From Podocnemis expansa (taxonomy: Eukaryota > Chordata > Testudines > Podocnemididae): a stretch of 64,000 bases of DNA. The position numbers and the translations under genes are program-made. The DNA is taken from NCBI GenBank assembly GCA_007922195.1, contig ML681963.1, forward strand, positions 58,630,584 through 58,694,583, given 5' to 3'. The notes under the pieces were generated by a model, which ran no database searches, was not told the origin of the DNA, and saw nothing but the letters and a program-made list of their open reading frames with translations. Positions within the stretch are counted from its first letter, which is position 1, and each line of letters opens with the position of its first letter. This document shows positions 10,426 to 21,705 of this stretch, one piece after another.

Positions 10426-10498
10426 GGAAGTCTCTGTAGGAGTAAACAGTAGTATCACTATTAATTGTTAATCTACACAGAGAAATCCTGTTATCAAT

Positions 10499-11006
10499 CA
10501 GGGGTGATACTGGGGGGCGGTTGGAACCTGGGACCTGCCCCTCTCCATGCAGCCACAATCCTGATCTGGCTGCTGCCACTGCCAGTGCTGGCAGCAGAAG
10601 GGGCCTGATCCGGTTTTGAGCCTCCTGCAAGAGGCTTGGAGATGGTGACAGTCTGTGCAGCTTTTCACAAACAGCAGGAGCCGTCTCCAAGCAGCAGCCA
10701 CTTGGAGATGGCTCCAGCCACTTGTGAGAAGCCACAGGAATGATCTCCTGCTTTGAGCCTCTTCCAAGCGGCTCAGAGCCATAGACAGTCCATGCTGCTT
10801 TTCGCAAGTGGCAGGAGCTGTCTCCAAGTGGCTGCTGCTTGGAGATGGCTCCTGCTGCTTGTGAAAAGCAGCACAGACTGTTGTCATCTCTGAGCCTCTA
10901 CCGTTTGCCAACAGTGGCCTGGAACCGGATCAGCCCTTTCCAGCTGTGCTGCAGGCTAGAGATCCAGGGCCCATGCCCTGCTGGTCCCAGCATAGTGACA
11001 TCCCTC
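10499..11006. mobile_element. hAT-like element with internal inverted repeats (508 bp)
   Basis: The flanking octamer ttatcaat is identical on both sides (10491-10498, 11007-11014). The ends are related inverted repeats: CAGGGGTGATACT on the left, and the complement of the right end reads GAGGGATGTCACT. The inside is GC-rich and built of repeated blocks such as ggagatggctcc and gcttttcacaa, in both orientations (for example 10630-10710 against 10800-10880). Long open frames on both strands here are products of this repetition. No transposase is visible. Confidence 0.75.
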
Positions 11007-11026
11007 TTATCAATTAAATCATATAC

Positions 11027-11213
11027 CAGGGGTGGCCAAACTTATGGAACTCCAGAGCCACACAAGTTGATTATTAAACTTTCAAGAGCCGTACTGAGGC
11101 ATATAGCCGTATACTTTTACTTACTAAACTGATTTGCTGATGTTCTTCTGCAAGCCACACTTTTTCATTCAAGAGCCACATGTGGCTCCCGAGCTGCAGT
11201 TTGGCCACGCCTG
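11027..11213. mobile_element. hAT-type non-autonomous transposon (187 bp)
   Basis: The ends are caggggtggccaaac and gtttggccacgcctg. The flanking octamers are tcatatac (11019-11026) and ccatatac (11214-11221), 7 of 8 identical. It lies just 20 bp right of the previous element. Internal blocks such as 'aagagccacatgtggctccc' are typical of this small hAT family. Confidence 0.9.
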
Positions 11214-11374
11214 CCATATACAGTATAATATGGTCAATCCACACATTGCAGTGCAAATATCTAGGCTTAAATTAATCAATTGAAAGTGACTCTTGAAAGA
11301 GCTCAATAAATAATATTTCTGGTACCTCTCTGAGGGTGGAGTGACTCCAACACATTATATGAGTGGTACCATTT

Positions 11375-11620
11375 AGTGTATGGCTACCTTCTAAAGAGTT
11401 TACAGGGTGCAGCTGTGCTGCTGGGCACTCTCTGATGTAGCCCTCTAAGCCAACAGGTGAGTTGTCTGTCAGCTTAGCTACACCAGCCCCTGTGAGCAGT
11501 GGCAGCACTGTCTACAGTGGCACTTCTGTCAGTGTCACTTAGGCTGCTAACGGGGGTGGCATCTGTTCAGTCAACTGAGTGACACAAGTTATGGCAATGT
11601 AAACATTACGTTAGCATGTG
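11375..11620. repeat. Degraded DNA-transposon fragment of the TCTACAC group
   Basis: The blocks agcttagctacaccagcccc, gtggcagcactgtctacagt and ggcacttctgtcagtgtcac suggest an old MITE of the group whose ends read GGCATGTCTACAC. I could not define its ends. Confidence 0.35.
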
Positions 11621-11678
11621 GTTGTGCAAAGCACAGAGGTTCAAGATGCTTGTCTGAACAGCAACTCAATTACACTTT

Positions 11679-12383
11679 GGACTGGTCTACACTGAGCGCT
11701 CAGGTCAATGTAATACCACTTATGTTGACCTTCTGCAGCCTGTGTACATGCTCACATGACTGCAAAGTTGAATTAACTGCTGCTGCAAGTTGACACTGTA
11801 AATCCACCCCTGCAGGAGGCGCAGGGTTTAGTGTGATTTTATTAATGTGGTTTAATAGCAATGTGTACAGAGAGCAGTGTAATGCGATTTTAATGGCCTC
11901 CAGGATCTATTCCATATTTCCCTGTTCTTGCAGTGCTCTTACCTGGCTGCATATGGGCCACGTCATCAGCAAATAGCTCGGGGGAACTGATCAGTGCCAT
12001 GAAGCCAGGGCAGGGGGTAGGGGAACCTGGCAGCAGTGCAGAGACACGGTGAACTGGGCAGAGGTGCAGAAACATGGTAGAGAGTGGGGGAACTGGGCAA
12101 AAGTGCAGAGACACGGGGGCGGGGGGGAACCAAGCACCGGCATGGAGTCAGGGCAGGGGGTGAGGGAAGCAGACAGCAGCATGGAGACAGGGTGGAGGGG
12201 GGGATGCTTCACTGCACTGTGGGACACCTAGCCACAATGCAATGCTTCTGAAGTTGACGTACCAGCTAGCAATGGGGCCGCAAGAAGCTAGAGAATGGAG
12301 CATGGTATGGACATTCTTCTCCAGTTTTATTAAATCAGCGTATCAACATTGACTTTAGATCGCCTCCAAGTGTTGACATACCC
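11679..12383. mobile_element. Large TCTACAC-type element with an internal minisatellite (705 bp)
   Basis: The left end GGACTGGTCTACACT and the complement of the right end GGGTATGTCAACACT are similar inverted repeats. TTT stands on both sides (11676-11678, 12384-12386), a weak 3-bp duplication because T runs are common. From about 11985 to 12205 the core is a G-rich array of units around 'gtgcagagacacgg' and 'gaactgggcagag' which explains the open frames on both strands. No transposase is present. Confidence 0.6.
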
Positions 12384-12389
12384 TTTGAA

Positions 12390-12984
12390 TGGGTTTACAT
12401 TTGGGTGAGTCTTTCTACTCCAAGGATGAGCACCTCAGCCCTGAGGAAATAGTACAACCCTTCTTTTTTCTTCCTGCAGTGCACATATGGCTTTACTACA
12501 ATAATGAAGTATAATAGCTGCCAAAGGAAAACAAAAATAAAATACTCATTGTCTTGGCAAATGGAACACTTTCAAAGAAAACCTGAAGTTTGTAAACTAC
12601 TGATCTACAAGAACTTGAACTGTTCTAAGACAAGGGTAATCAATATGGAGACATAAAAGAGAATTATCTTATATTTTTGTATTGGAGTATCAAATTTAAG
12701 TGACACATAGCCCTTTTGCTGGTCCTTTGCATAGGGATTATCTTCATCCTTAATGAATGAGTTGTACCCAGGACACCACTAAGCGTTCCCCATCCCATAC
12801 ATAAGGGTAATGCATGTGAGTATTCATCACTAAAGATCTCAGACCACACACAGGCCCCTCACCTTGAATAAAGGATATTTCCTGAGTTGAGAGTTGATGG
12901 CCATCCCAAGAAAAAGGTGACAGAAACAGGACTAGGCATCCCATGTAAATTAAATAAAATTAAATAAATTTGTTAATACCTGGC
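12390..12984. other. Unique non-coding sequence
   Basis: No gene or repeat recognised. The L2-like fragment begins just downstream. Confidence 0.45.
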
Positions 12985-13300
12985 AGCAAGCCAAAGAAGT
13001 CCCCTCACCGTGGGGTGTTAGGTTCAGAAATCCCAACTCTGATAAACTTCTTAATAGCTGAGATCTGCATCTGCTGCAGGCATTTAAGGGGGCTGTAAGA
13101 AGACTAGCAAATGGTGAGTTACAATAATCCAGGCAAGAGATGATAAAAACATGCAGAAGTGTTTCTGCCTCCCGGTGAGACAACACAGGTCACATCCAAG
13201 AGAGATTCCCCAAGATGGTCGTATGACATCTTTACTGTCTGATTAATATGATCCTCCAGAGAGCTCAGAATCAAATGTAGCTCCAAGATTATGAGCCTTG
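12985..13300 (-). pseudogene. LINE reverse transcriptase fragment, L2-like, frameshifted
   Basis: Three minus-strand frames read in succession the C-terminal part of a non-LTR reverse transcriptase. First comes AHNLGATFDSEL at about 13280. After a frameshift comes LEDHINQTVKMSYDHL at about 13215-13262, and after another comes HREAETLLHVFIISCLDYCN at about 13110-13175. The order LG-x-x-x-DS, HI-x-x-x-V-K and LDYCNS is the thumb-side motif series of L2/Rex1/CR1-type LINEs. The reading frame is broken at least twice and the downstream part decays quickly, so this is dead. L2 fits better than CR1, but the family cannot be settled by eye. Confidence 0.75.
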
Positions 13301-14013
13301 GGAACAGGATGAATAAAAGAGCCACAAAAGGAACAGAAAAGAAGGACAGAAAGGATCTGCAGTGAAAGATGCCAATCAGCAACTGACAGACTTATCAGCA
13401 TTCTGTCCCAGTGGAAAAAAAGGGAGTATTTCACAGCCAGCCATAAAACACAGTAAGGGCTTTCTCTTGGTAGGCAGGGAAAGAGGTAAATCAAAGCCCT
13501 GCTGGCATGCATTGGGATACCAATTGCAACATTACAATCCCCTATTAGTCCAGGACAAAATAGGAACCAAAACCTACCCTCAGTAGAGTGCAGGGCAGTT
13601 TGGAGTTACAGTGAAGCAAGCAGTATCAAAGCTATGAATGATATTTGCAGATGGAAAGACGATTCAGGGCTGGCCATGGTGTCCCAATCAAGACAACATA
13701 AGTGATGGCTGAAAGGTTTCATAACACTAACTGGGGGAAACTTGCATCCCCCAACAGACTACTGCAGAGGCACAGCAGGGAAGCTTTCTGCTGTCAGGTA
13801 CATGTAGGGCAGGGCTAGAATGTCCAGTTAGATGCCCAGTTCCTAAAATAGGAGGACAATGCTCAGTGATGTCCAAGATCTTGGGAGTCAGAGATGGGAA
13901 GTACCTGATTGAATCCCACCTGAGAGAAGCAGGCTCTTTCAGGATGGCAGGCCTACTGGAAGCCATCTTCAAACAAGTAACCCTGAGACATATCTTATGG
14001 CTATATGGAACTT
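13301..14013. other. Non-coding flank, possibly more of the decayed LINE
   Basis: The first 150 bp may still belong to the LINE upstream of the motifs seen (a minus-strand product continues without clear motifs). The rest is plain sequence with no gene. Confidence 0.35.
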
Positions 14014-14016
14014 AAG

Positions 14017-14438
14017 GGGCACGTCTACACAGCACTTTTATTTTGAAATAACACTCGTTATTTCGAAATAAAAATGATTTGGTCTACACGACGTTCCCTT
14101 ATTTCGAAAGGACGGACCTCGTCCTTTCGAAATAAGGATCGTCATCCCGAAAAAGTAAAACCTACCCCCCCTCGAAACGACCGTTATTTCGAAACGGATG
14201 TTTCAAAATAACGGCGTTAGACCCGTTGTTTCGAAACAACACCATTGTTTCGAAACAAGGTTCGAAACAGCAGATCCATTGGCGTTATTTCGAAACATCT
14301 GTTTCGAAATAATGGTCTTTCCGATCCCACGGTTTCCCTTATTTCGAAAGGAGCCCTTTCGAAATAAGGGTTTTATTTTGAAATCAGTCCTTTCGAAAGG
14401 ACCGATTTCGAAATAAAACGGTCTATATAGACGTTCCC
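14017..14438. mobile_element. Foldback MITE, TTATTTCGAAATAA family, copy 3
   Basis: A 422-bp element. The left end is GGGCACGTCTACACAGC and the complement of the right end is GGGAACGTCTATATAG. AAG flanks both sides (14014-14016, 14439-14441). It holds at least ten TTTCGAAA-type palindromes and has many intact CG dinucleotides, so it looks younger than copies 1 and 2. It lacks the ttaattcgaattaa segment of the other copies. The open frames across it in both directions are palindrome products. Confidence 0.82.
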
Positions 14439-14752
14439 AAGAAGTCTTTAACCAGCCTGCTGGGCCAGTGATCCAAAGGAGATAGCTGGGTACAAGCCTG
14501 AGAAACCCATGTTTCCTCCACATCTGTTAGTGAGAGCTCAGAGATGGTGACATGGGAGATGGATGGGCCCAGCACAATGGGACCCCAATCCTGACTGGAG
14601 TATTTGGGCACTTATATAAATGATACCTAATAACAGCAAAATGATAGTCCTGTAATACACATGTGTAAAAGCCTAGAGAGAGTCAACCCAAAAGCCCACC
14701 AAAACAAATCTCCAAAGAAAATTCTTTTCAGAAAAAGAATTACTTTCTTAAA

Positions 14753-14945
14753 AAGTTCCAGTGGGGTAGCTGTGTTAGTCTAGTTCAGCAAAACAAGCAA
14801 GGAGTCCTATGGCACTTAAAGACTAACAAATTTATTTACCATGCAAGCTTTCATGGGAGAAAAATCTCACTTCATCAGATTTCTCCCACAAAAGTTCATG
14901 CAATAAATACATTTGTTAGTCTTTTAAGTGCCACAGGGCTTTTTT
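14753..14945. mobile_element. PLE hairpin tail (subfamily B)
   Basis: The antisense arm (aagttccagtggggtagc ... gcaaggagtcctatggcact ... gcaagctttcatgggaga) is followed by the sense arm (cttcatcagatttctcccac ... aaagttcatgcaataaatac ... cttttaagtgccacagggct). No clear target duplication was found. A poly-T tract begins shortly after the right end. Confidence 0.82.
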
Positions 14946-14950
14946 ACCTG

Positions 14951-14970
14951 GTTTTTTTTTTTTTTTTTTT
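14951..14970 (+). repeat. Poly-T tract
   Basis: About 20 T in a row, directly after a PLE hairpin. Confidence 0.95.
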
Positions 14971-17900
14971 AAGGTTTATTCTTCTTCCCTTAAGTGTCAC
15001 TGAACTGGAGTCAGGAGGAAGAGAGCCCCCAGAGTCACTTCTCTGCTGCCTCCCTCAAAGGTGGAAAGTTCATTTTTTCAAATTCTTACTGTTTTTGCTG
15101 TAATGTCCTTTATTAATGTGCAGCTTGATTTTCAAGAGACCTCAGCTCTCATTGAAAACTCTAGAAGTCTCCCACCACAGACCCATTAAGAATTATGGGA
15201 GCAGCTGCATGCTAAGCACTTCTGAAAATCTTTAGCCCACAGGCCTCTGGAAGAACATGGCACAGAGCAAATCACTTTACATAATGATAATGACAATTTT
15301 ATAGACATCTCCAGCCGCATAGAGAGGTGTCCGGCTGCTCCGTTGTCAGATAGCTTCTCTCTATCCAAAGGATTTCCCAGTCCCTGTGATTTTTTTGTTA
15401 CTTGTATGTGTATTTGTTTGAGAAGCAGAACGCAGGGAAATAACACTGAAACTTGACCCTTCAAATGATTTCTCAGCTAAAAATGCACCAATATTTTCTC
15501 TTCCATTTCTGTCCTTTGACGGCTAAGATCATCATTTGCTAAATAGCTTAGGATAGGCTATTTACCTCAGACTTCAGCTTTCAGACCTCTGAGTAGCTTC
15601 TCCCTAACTAAAAATTTCATAGATGAGTCACTAGGATTACCTCTAAAGTAGTCACATTGCTCCCAGCAGGTATAGGGTTGGCAGGATAGCAGCATGCCAG
15701 CCCTCCTACCTCACTAGACTCCACTAAATATATAGCTAAGATAATGGCAGTGAAGTAATTTCTACAAAGACATTGAAAAAAAAACACGAAAGAGTGAGGA
15801 TTCACAGAGGGGAGGTACGAGTACAGAACTGAGGACTTCACATTTTTTGGTGTTTCTGCTTCAAGAGACTGTGTCAGAGGCTTTAAGCCAAAACTGAGTT
15901 TTGTCTTTGTTCTAACTTCTAATAAAATTTGTTATTAGCAGAAATGTTTTTGTGGCATCCTTGTGCAAGCAATTAACTGGAAACAGATAAGCCTTTTTAA
16001 AGTGTGAATACCCCCCTGCAGCATATACATCTGAAATCTCTCAGCGTTAGAGCAGAGACCAAAGCTAACTACAAACAAAAAGGAAACTAGCTTATCTATT
16101 TTCATGGCTCTTGATGAGAGAAGTTTAAAGAACAAACTTACAGCCTAAAGAGTAAAAACTGAAATTGACTTTCACAATTATTTCAGTGTAAATAGTCTAA
16201 GATATTAGTGCTGATGAGGGCATTTGTTTTCCAGAAATTATTGGGAGTTGATTATTTGTATTTTTAAATGATTATTAACCTGACAGTGCCCTTTTAAGCA
16301 AACATGTTGTAGAAGAATTTTTTTCTCTTCTATTGTTCTACAGTTGAAGGTGGGAAACAGAAAGGGTCCACTGCCTGGTCTGCAGACCCCAGAGGCTTAC
16401 TAACAAAGCAGATGGCAAAGAGAAGCTGGCTAGCACAATGACTTTAATGGAAAGAATGATTTCTCTGCTATGCAAAGTGGATACATCGAAATAGCCAATA
16501 TCTGATCTGAATAGATTAGGAACAGTGTTTGCATCCTAAATATTAAAATCACAGTGTTCAGATATGGAAAATTTTGTGGAGATCAACTATTCAGTTATTT
16601 CCAAATAGTTTATCACATGCTTAGATTTAATAGCTCAAATTCACTCCCCCCCCCCCCGGAAATCTGTTTAATTCTTTGCTTAGATTTTTTTTGTTTTGTT
16701 TTTTGTTTTTCATCATTCTTCTCCACTTAATGAATACATATATTTGGAATATTTAGGTGACTGGCCCCACTACTGAACGCAAAATTGAAATCATGCAGCT
16801 AGCATTATGGTTCTGCTGTTTCTCCTTGCAATAGGCTAGAATTGATATGCAGTAGGGATTATGCTTTGTTTAAAGCTGAGGCTCTGCCTCTTAAAGAATA
16901 CATTATACAAATCTTCTAATGTTGTTGAAATTCCCCAAAACTTGATTGTGTCAGACATAATGTGCCAATGAGGTTCTTATCCCTACCTTATGCAGAATAA
17001 ATATCTAGTATCAGAGATTGTAACCTTGGAAAAGTATACACAAGGGAACATCCCTCATGTCAATAATTCATAGGGCTGTTGGTGGGAAGGTACATTCAGC
17101 TAGCCTTTAACGTTAGATGGAATATATTAAGGCCCACGCAGCCACAGCTCTAGGGAGGGGGGTCGAGTTTATTTACTTCCTTTTCGGCCCATTTAAAAAT
17201 CCAGAATTTTTTAAGCTTGGCTCTACCTACGAAGTCAAAAATAAAAGTAAACTCGACCAATCCCAGAGTCAGAGGCAGTTTTGTATTATCTAATTGTACA
17301 GGGGCAAAGAACCTAATTGCCTGACTCACTGCTGCACAAATCACACTGGTGTAAACTGGAGTAATTCAATGGTGAATGAGGCTCTAGGAGTTCACACATT
17401 AATTCTACTGATATTAAATCCTAAAATCAATATATTCAAGTCCAGTGGTATTTCTGTGGGCTGAAATATTGTTGCCATCTAAACCAGCTCAAAATAAATA
17501 AGATGCTTTTCTGATAATATATATCTGCCTTAAAGACAATTGCTCCTTTAATTAAAGAAATAGAATGAGAGAGAATTTTAATATAGTTTGGGTCCTTTGC
17601 ATTCCCATTTGCTCTTTAAATGCTATAGTTTTAATGATTTAGGAACCAGAAGAATAACTAAGGAACCCAACAGTCATTATCTCAAATAATGAGACTTTTT
17701 AATGCAAAATCAATGTTTGTTATAATGAAAATAGATTCTTCAGCTCCTGCAGGGCCATATGTACAAATCTTTTCTGCTGTTAAATAAAATGTGACTGCTT
17801 ATTTTCACCAGCATGATGAACATTTTTATTCAGGAGCAAAAATAAAATGTCAGAATTTATTTACTGTTATTAAGCACTTGTTCTTAGTCAGAAGTTTTAG

Positions 17901-18723
17901 CCAATACATGATTGAAGTTAAGAAAAGTGAAAATAATTTTGTGTGAATTTTCAGAGGCTTGAGGAGGAGAAAGATGCAGAAACTCTAGCAAGTAATAAAG
18001 TTCTCTCTGGGGGAAATTTGCCAGGCTGCATTTCACTTTCTTTCCATATGGCTGGCCAAACTCTTCATACTTTCAAAAGTTACAGAAAACATTTTACAGG
18101 AAACACTATGTTTAACTAATATTAGGAGGCAGTTGAATGAATCAGCATCTAAAGCAAATGAATGGAATAATTTTAACAAAACTTGTGTTAAATAGTAGAA
18201 GTGCTAAGCACTGAACAATTGTTCACAGTCATTACACACATATTTATGGCTACATTTGATCATTATACATGTGGAAAGACATTCACATTTAAATCATACA
18301 TTTTTAGTCTAATAGCAACCCAGATGATCCAAATTAAAGCATTGTATCTACTTGTTTTCATGCTACATTTAGAATCATGTACTTTTTTTTTGAGTTATTA
18401 TTATTGCTTGTTTGGCCCTGTAATGCCTTATAATCAAAACTAGAAGAGAAAGAAGAATCTGAAGTAGAACCGTTAGTGTGTGAAGCTTCTGCACTTTAAA
18501 AGGTTTTTAGTAGGTTATCTGGGTCTATCTTAACTGCAGTTGGACACCCCCTTTCCCCTCCACCAGCCTTCTTTCCATGCACATCAAAGCCTGTAATCCA
18601 AGTTAAAGGGTGCTTTAAACCCAGGCTAGCTGAGTTATAGACTGGAGCTGTGCATGCAGTATATGGGCAAAGTATGAGGGCCTCAATAAAATAGAGCTAC
18701 GCTTGTGAGCAGACTAGTTTAGA
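14971..18723. other. Long unique AT-rich stretch; candidate conserved non-coding block at 17445-17890
   Basis: There is no gene or transposon with definable ends in this 3.7 kb. A C-run (16647-16657) and T-rich tracts are the only simple repeats. The part from 17445 to 17890 is free of repeats and rich in TAATTAAAG-, TTAATGAT- and TTTAATGC-type words, which is why I single it out. Confidence 0.4.
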
Positions 18724-18843
18724 AATTTCCAAAGGGATAGCCATGTTAGTCTAGTCCAGCAAAAAAAACCCAAGGAGTTGTGTGGCACTTTAAGACTAAC
18801 AGATTTATTTTTTGCATGAGCTTTCGTGGGAGAAAAATCCCAT
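18724..18843 (-). mobile_element. PLE tail, one arm only (subfamily B)
   Basis: The segment aatttccaaagggatagcca ... tgtggcactttaagactaac ... gcatgagctttcgtgggaga is the antisense arm of the PLE hairpin. The sense arm is absent, so this copy is truncated at about 18843. Confidence 0.8.
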
Positions 18844-18929
18844 TTGCTTGAGATAACACCAAACAGGGATGGTGGAAGCCCTGTGATGGAGCTATGGGAT
18901 CAATTTACATCTGACATTGATGCTGAAAT

Positions 18930-19338
18930 CAGGGTTGTCCCTGGGGGGAGTGTGGGGCCCCGGGTGAATCGCCCTCTGTGGGGGCCCCCACTCACCCCAC
19001 CCATCCCCAGGACTGGGGGGGTGGGGCCAGCCGGCCCAGGGGAGGGGCAGACCCCTTTGACCCTGCACTGGCTCCTCCCCAGCCGGGGGACTGGCAAGCC
19101 GACGAAAAGTGGCAGATGGATTTAGCGCTCATGGTTGCCTCCCCTGTCAGGCACGCTGCCTCTGGCATGGACCTGAAGGCAGCACGCGTGGCGGGGCAGG
19201 GGATTGGGAGCACTGAAGCTGGCTGCTGCTTTTGGCCAGCTCGTCTGGTCCCCCAGATGGGGAACAGCCAGCCATGTGTGTTTGGGGGGGACAGGGCAGC
19301 ACATAGCCCCGAGAAGGGGTGGCCTAGGGATGGCCCTG
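18930..19338. mobile_element. GC-rich hAT-like non-autonomous transposon (409 bp)
   Basis: The left end is CAGGGTTGTCCCTGG and the complement of the right end is CAGGGCCATCCCTAGG. The flanking octamers are gctgaaat (18922-18929) and gctggaat (19339-19346), 7 of 8 identical. The inside is GC-rich with several CG dinucleotides, unlike its AT-rich surroundings, so it forms a small island. Open frames in five frames here carry no domain. Confidence 0.8.
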
Positions 19339-19346
19339 GCTGGAAT

Positions 19347-21489
19347 CCATTTGGAAGAGACAGTAGTTCCTGAAGTGATGTACAAATATGAGAGATTGCA
19401 GGCCACTCCTGGACTAGATGTATTTATATTAGATTTGTACTTTTGAAGGAAGCTACATACAGGGGACAGAGGGAAGCCATTTTAATACTCACCCATCTTT
19501 ACTTTCAAATAATAAAATGACTGTGGCTATCACTTGTATAAGATGACTTGGGAGAATTCATGTGTCTTTATGTAATTGATTTAACAATACGTTAGATAAC
19601 TAAATTATCGTCCATTATCCAGGATGCTTTGTAAACTCTAGTAGTTTATGTAACCCTAGCCAACTTATCTCTGTTAACCTCTATGGTGCTCCTTTGTACA
19701 ACTTATAGATATTATGTTTTCATTTTGTCTGAGTTTCTTTGAACTGCCATTACTGTTTCTGAACCAGCAATACAAACTGATGTCACACATGCAATGGAAT
19801 TCACTCTCAATCATTGACCCATTGTCAGGCAAAGACAAATTAAACTAAAAAACATCTAATCACAAGTACACAGGAAACAATGTGCAATACACATCAACTA
19901 TCTATGGTATCCAAGTGCTATCTATCAGTTTAGTATCTAAGCAATATGTATAGCTACAGACATAGTTATCTTGTGGAATATATCTTTATATCTCACAATG
20001 TCCCATGAAAACAGTTAACAATTAAAGTTAATGCAGTGAATAAGCCTTATATAAAATATATAACAAGAACTTTGCCATTAAAATCCTGAAACTTTAAGAA
20101 ACATAAAAGTGACAAGTTATGGATAACCATGGGATGAGGAAGATATATTTATTTATTATTTCTTTGGATTCATACAATAAAAAGGTTGCATCACATGAAT
20201 TCTGCAAAAGGTTTCAAAGGCACATGGCAAAGAAGCCTAACAAACAAGTCTTATTGGCCACTTGCCCCTTCTAACCTCTCTTGGATTAAGTGGATCAAGA
20301 GACACGATGACCTGTTGGAACAGAAAACTGATCCTGAAGGGTGCCCAAATAACCAGTCAGGACTTATAAGTATTGATATTCATATACGATTGCTCTCCCT
20401 GCAATGTGTATGACAGAGTACAGTAAGTTAGCACTACATCTATTTAAAAAAAGAACATAAAAATGCCCCTGAAACTCCACACTGCACAGAATAAGAAGCA
20501 GCCTTTATCTTTCCTTGATTCATAACAAAGTGTATTAAAATGATGGATGAGAGATTTTGTGTCCATATTTTCCTCCCCTAACCAAACTGCCTTTCTTGAT
20601 CCAAACTTCTATGTCAAGATATCTTGCAAATGATACAGGAAGATGGAGATTTTGTACTTCACAGTAAACTTACAAACCATTTATATGTTTCATTTCTGTT
20701 TTGTTTCTTCACTGTTCAAATTATTCCATCTGCTTCAATGAGTAAGATAAGTAATGGTTGAAAGGGGCCCTTTGATGTGGCGTGATGGACCATTGGGGAT
20801 GTGTCTATAGAATTATGCAGTATAATTTTCATAGTGGGATTTTATTCCCAGCTAGATATAGGCCATGTAATTTTTAAAAATACTACATACACATCAGTTG
20901 AAGTGCACTGTATCACATATATATCAAATAACAATTTTACAAGCTGGCTTCATGCCAGCAAAAGATTTCAATGCTCTTCTGCTAACTCAGAAAAAAATCA
21001 GAAACCCTGCCAGAATCCCATCCAGCAAAAAGCAGGGTAAACAGACAGACTTTGCATTATGCTTGGAAATGTAACAACCTTAAATCCTGATTGATCACAA
21101 GAGGGAGTGTATCCTAGAGCTGAGTGCCGCTCAAGGAAAACATCTGTCTCACTCACTCTTGTTTAAATTGGGTGTCTGTTAGCTCAAGCACCTCTGCAGA
21201 AGGAATTACACAAGAGATAAAGCTGGGGGGGGGTGGTCTCTGACATAGGGGGGTGGTCTCTGACATACACAGGACCCAGATTTCTCAGGAGTTTAAAGAC
21301 AAAAAAACAACAGCTGGTTGTCAATTGGAAGCCAATTCTGGCTCTAATGCATCATACATAGTATCTCCTGCAAGCAGTGCCACTGTCCAGTTCTGTGCTG
21401 AATACCATTTTGGATGTAACCCCGTGTAGATTATGTCACAGTAACCTATATATCTAAGGAACTTGTATAGCCTCCATAGCTGGAAAAGC
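19347..21489. other. Unique AT-rich non-coding sequence
   Basis: No gene, repeat or paired ends recognised. Confidence 0.45.
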
Positions 21490-21705
21490 TGAACAAACCT
21501 TTAATGCATTTACCCTCACAATTCCCCATGTAGGATAGGGAAATACTACTTGGCTTTTTACAGATGGGAACTGAGGCATAGAAGTAGCAAAATAAATTGC
21601 CTCATGTCACATAGGAAGTTTATAGTGGATTAGAACCTCAAACCCAGCGCTCCTAAGTCAAAGCTAGCACCACGATCACCAGACTATCCTGCCTCTTAAA
21701 TGGCC
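21490..21705 (+). repeat. MIR-like SINE
   Basis: The most complete MIR-like copy in the window. From ttaccctcacaattccccat it runs through tttttacagatgggaactga, ggcatagaag, cctcatgtcacataggaag, then gattagaacctcaaacccag, and ends near gactatcctgcctctt. Confidence 0.85.

Noticed and set aside
10409..10911. Overlapping minus-strand frames of 132 and 137 codons
   Set aside because: Products of the repeated GC-rich blocks inside the hAT-like element; no domain and no splice context.
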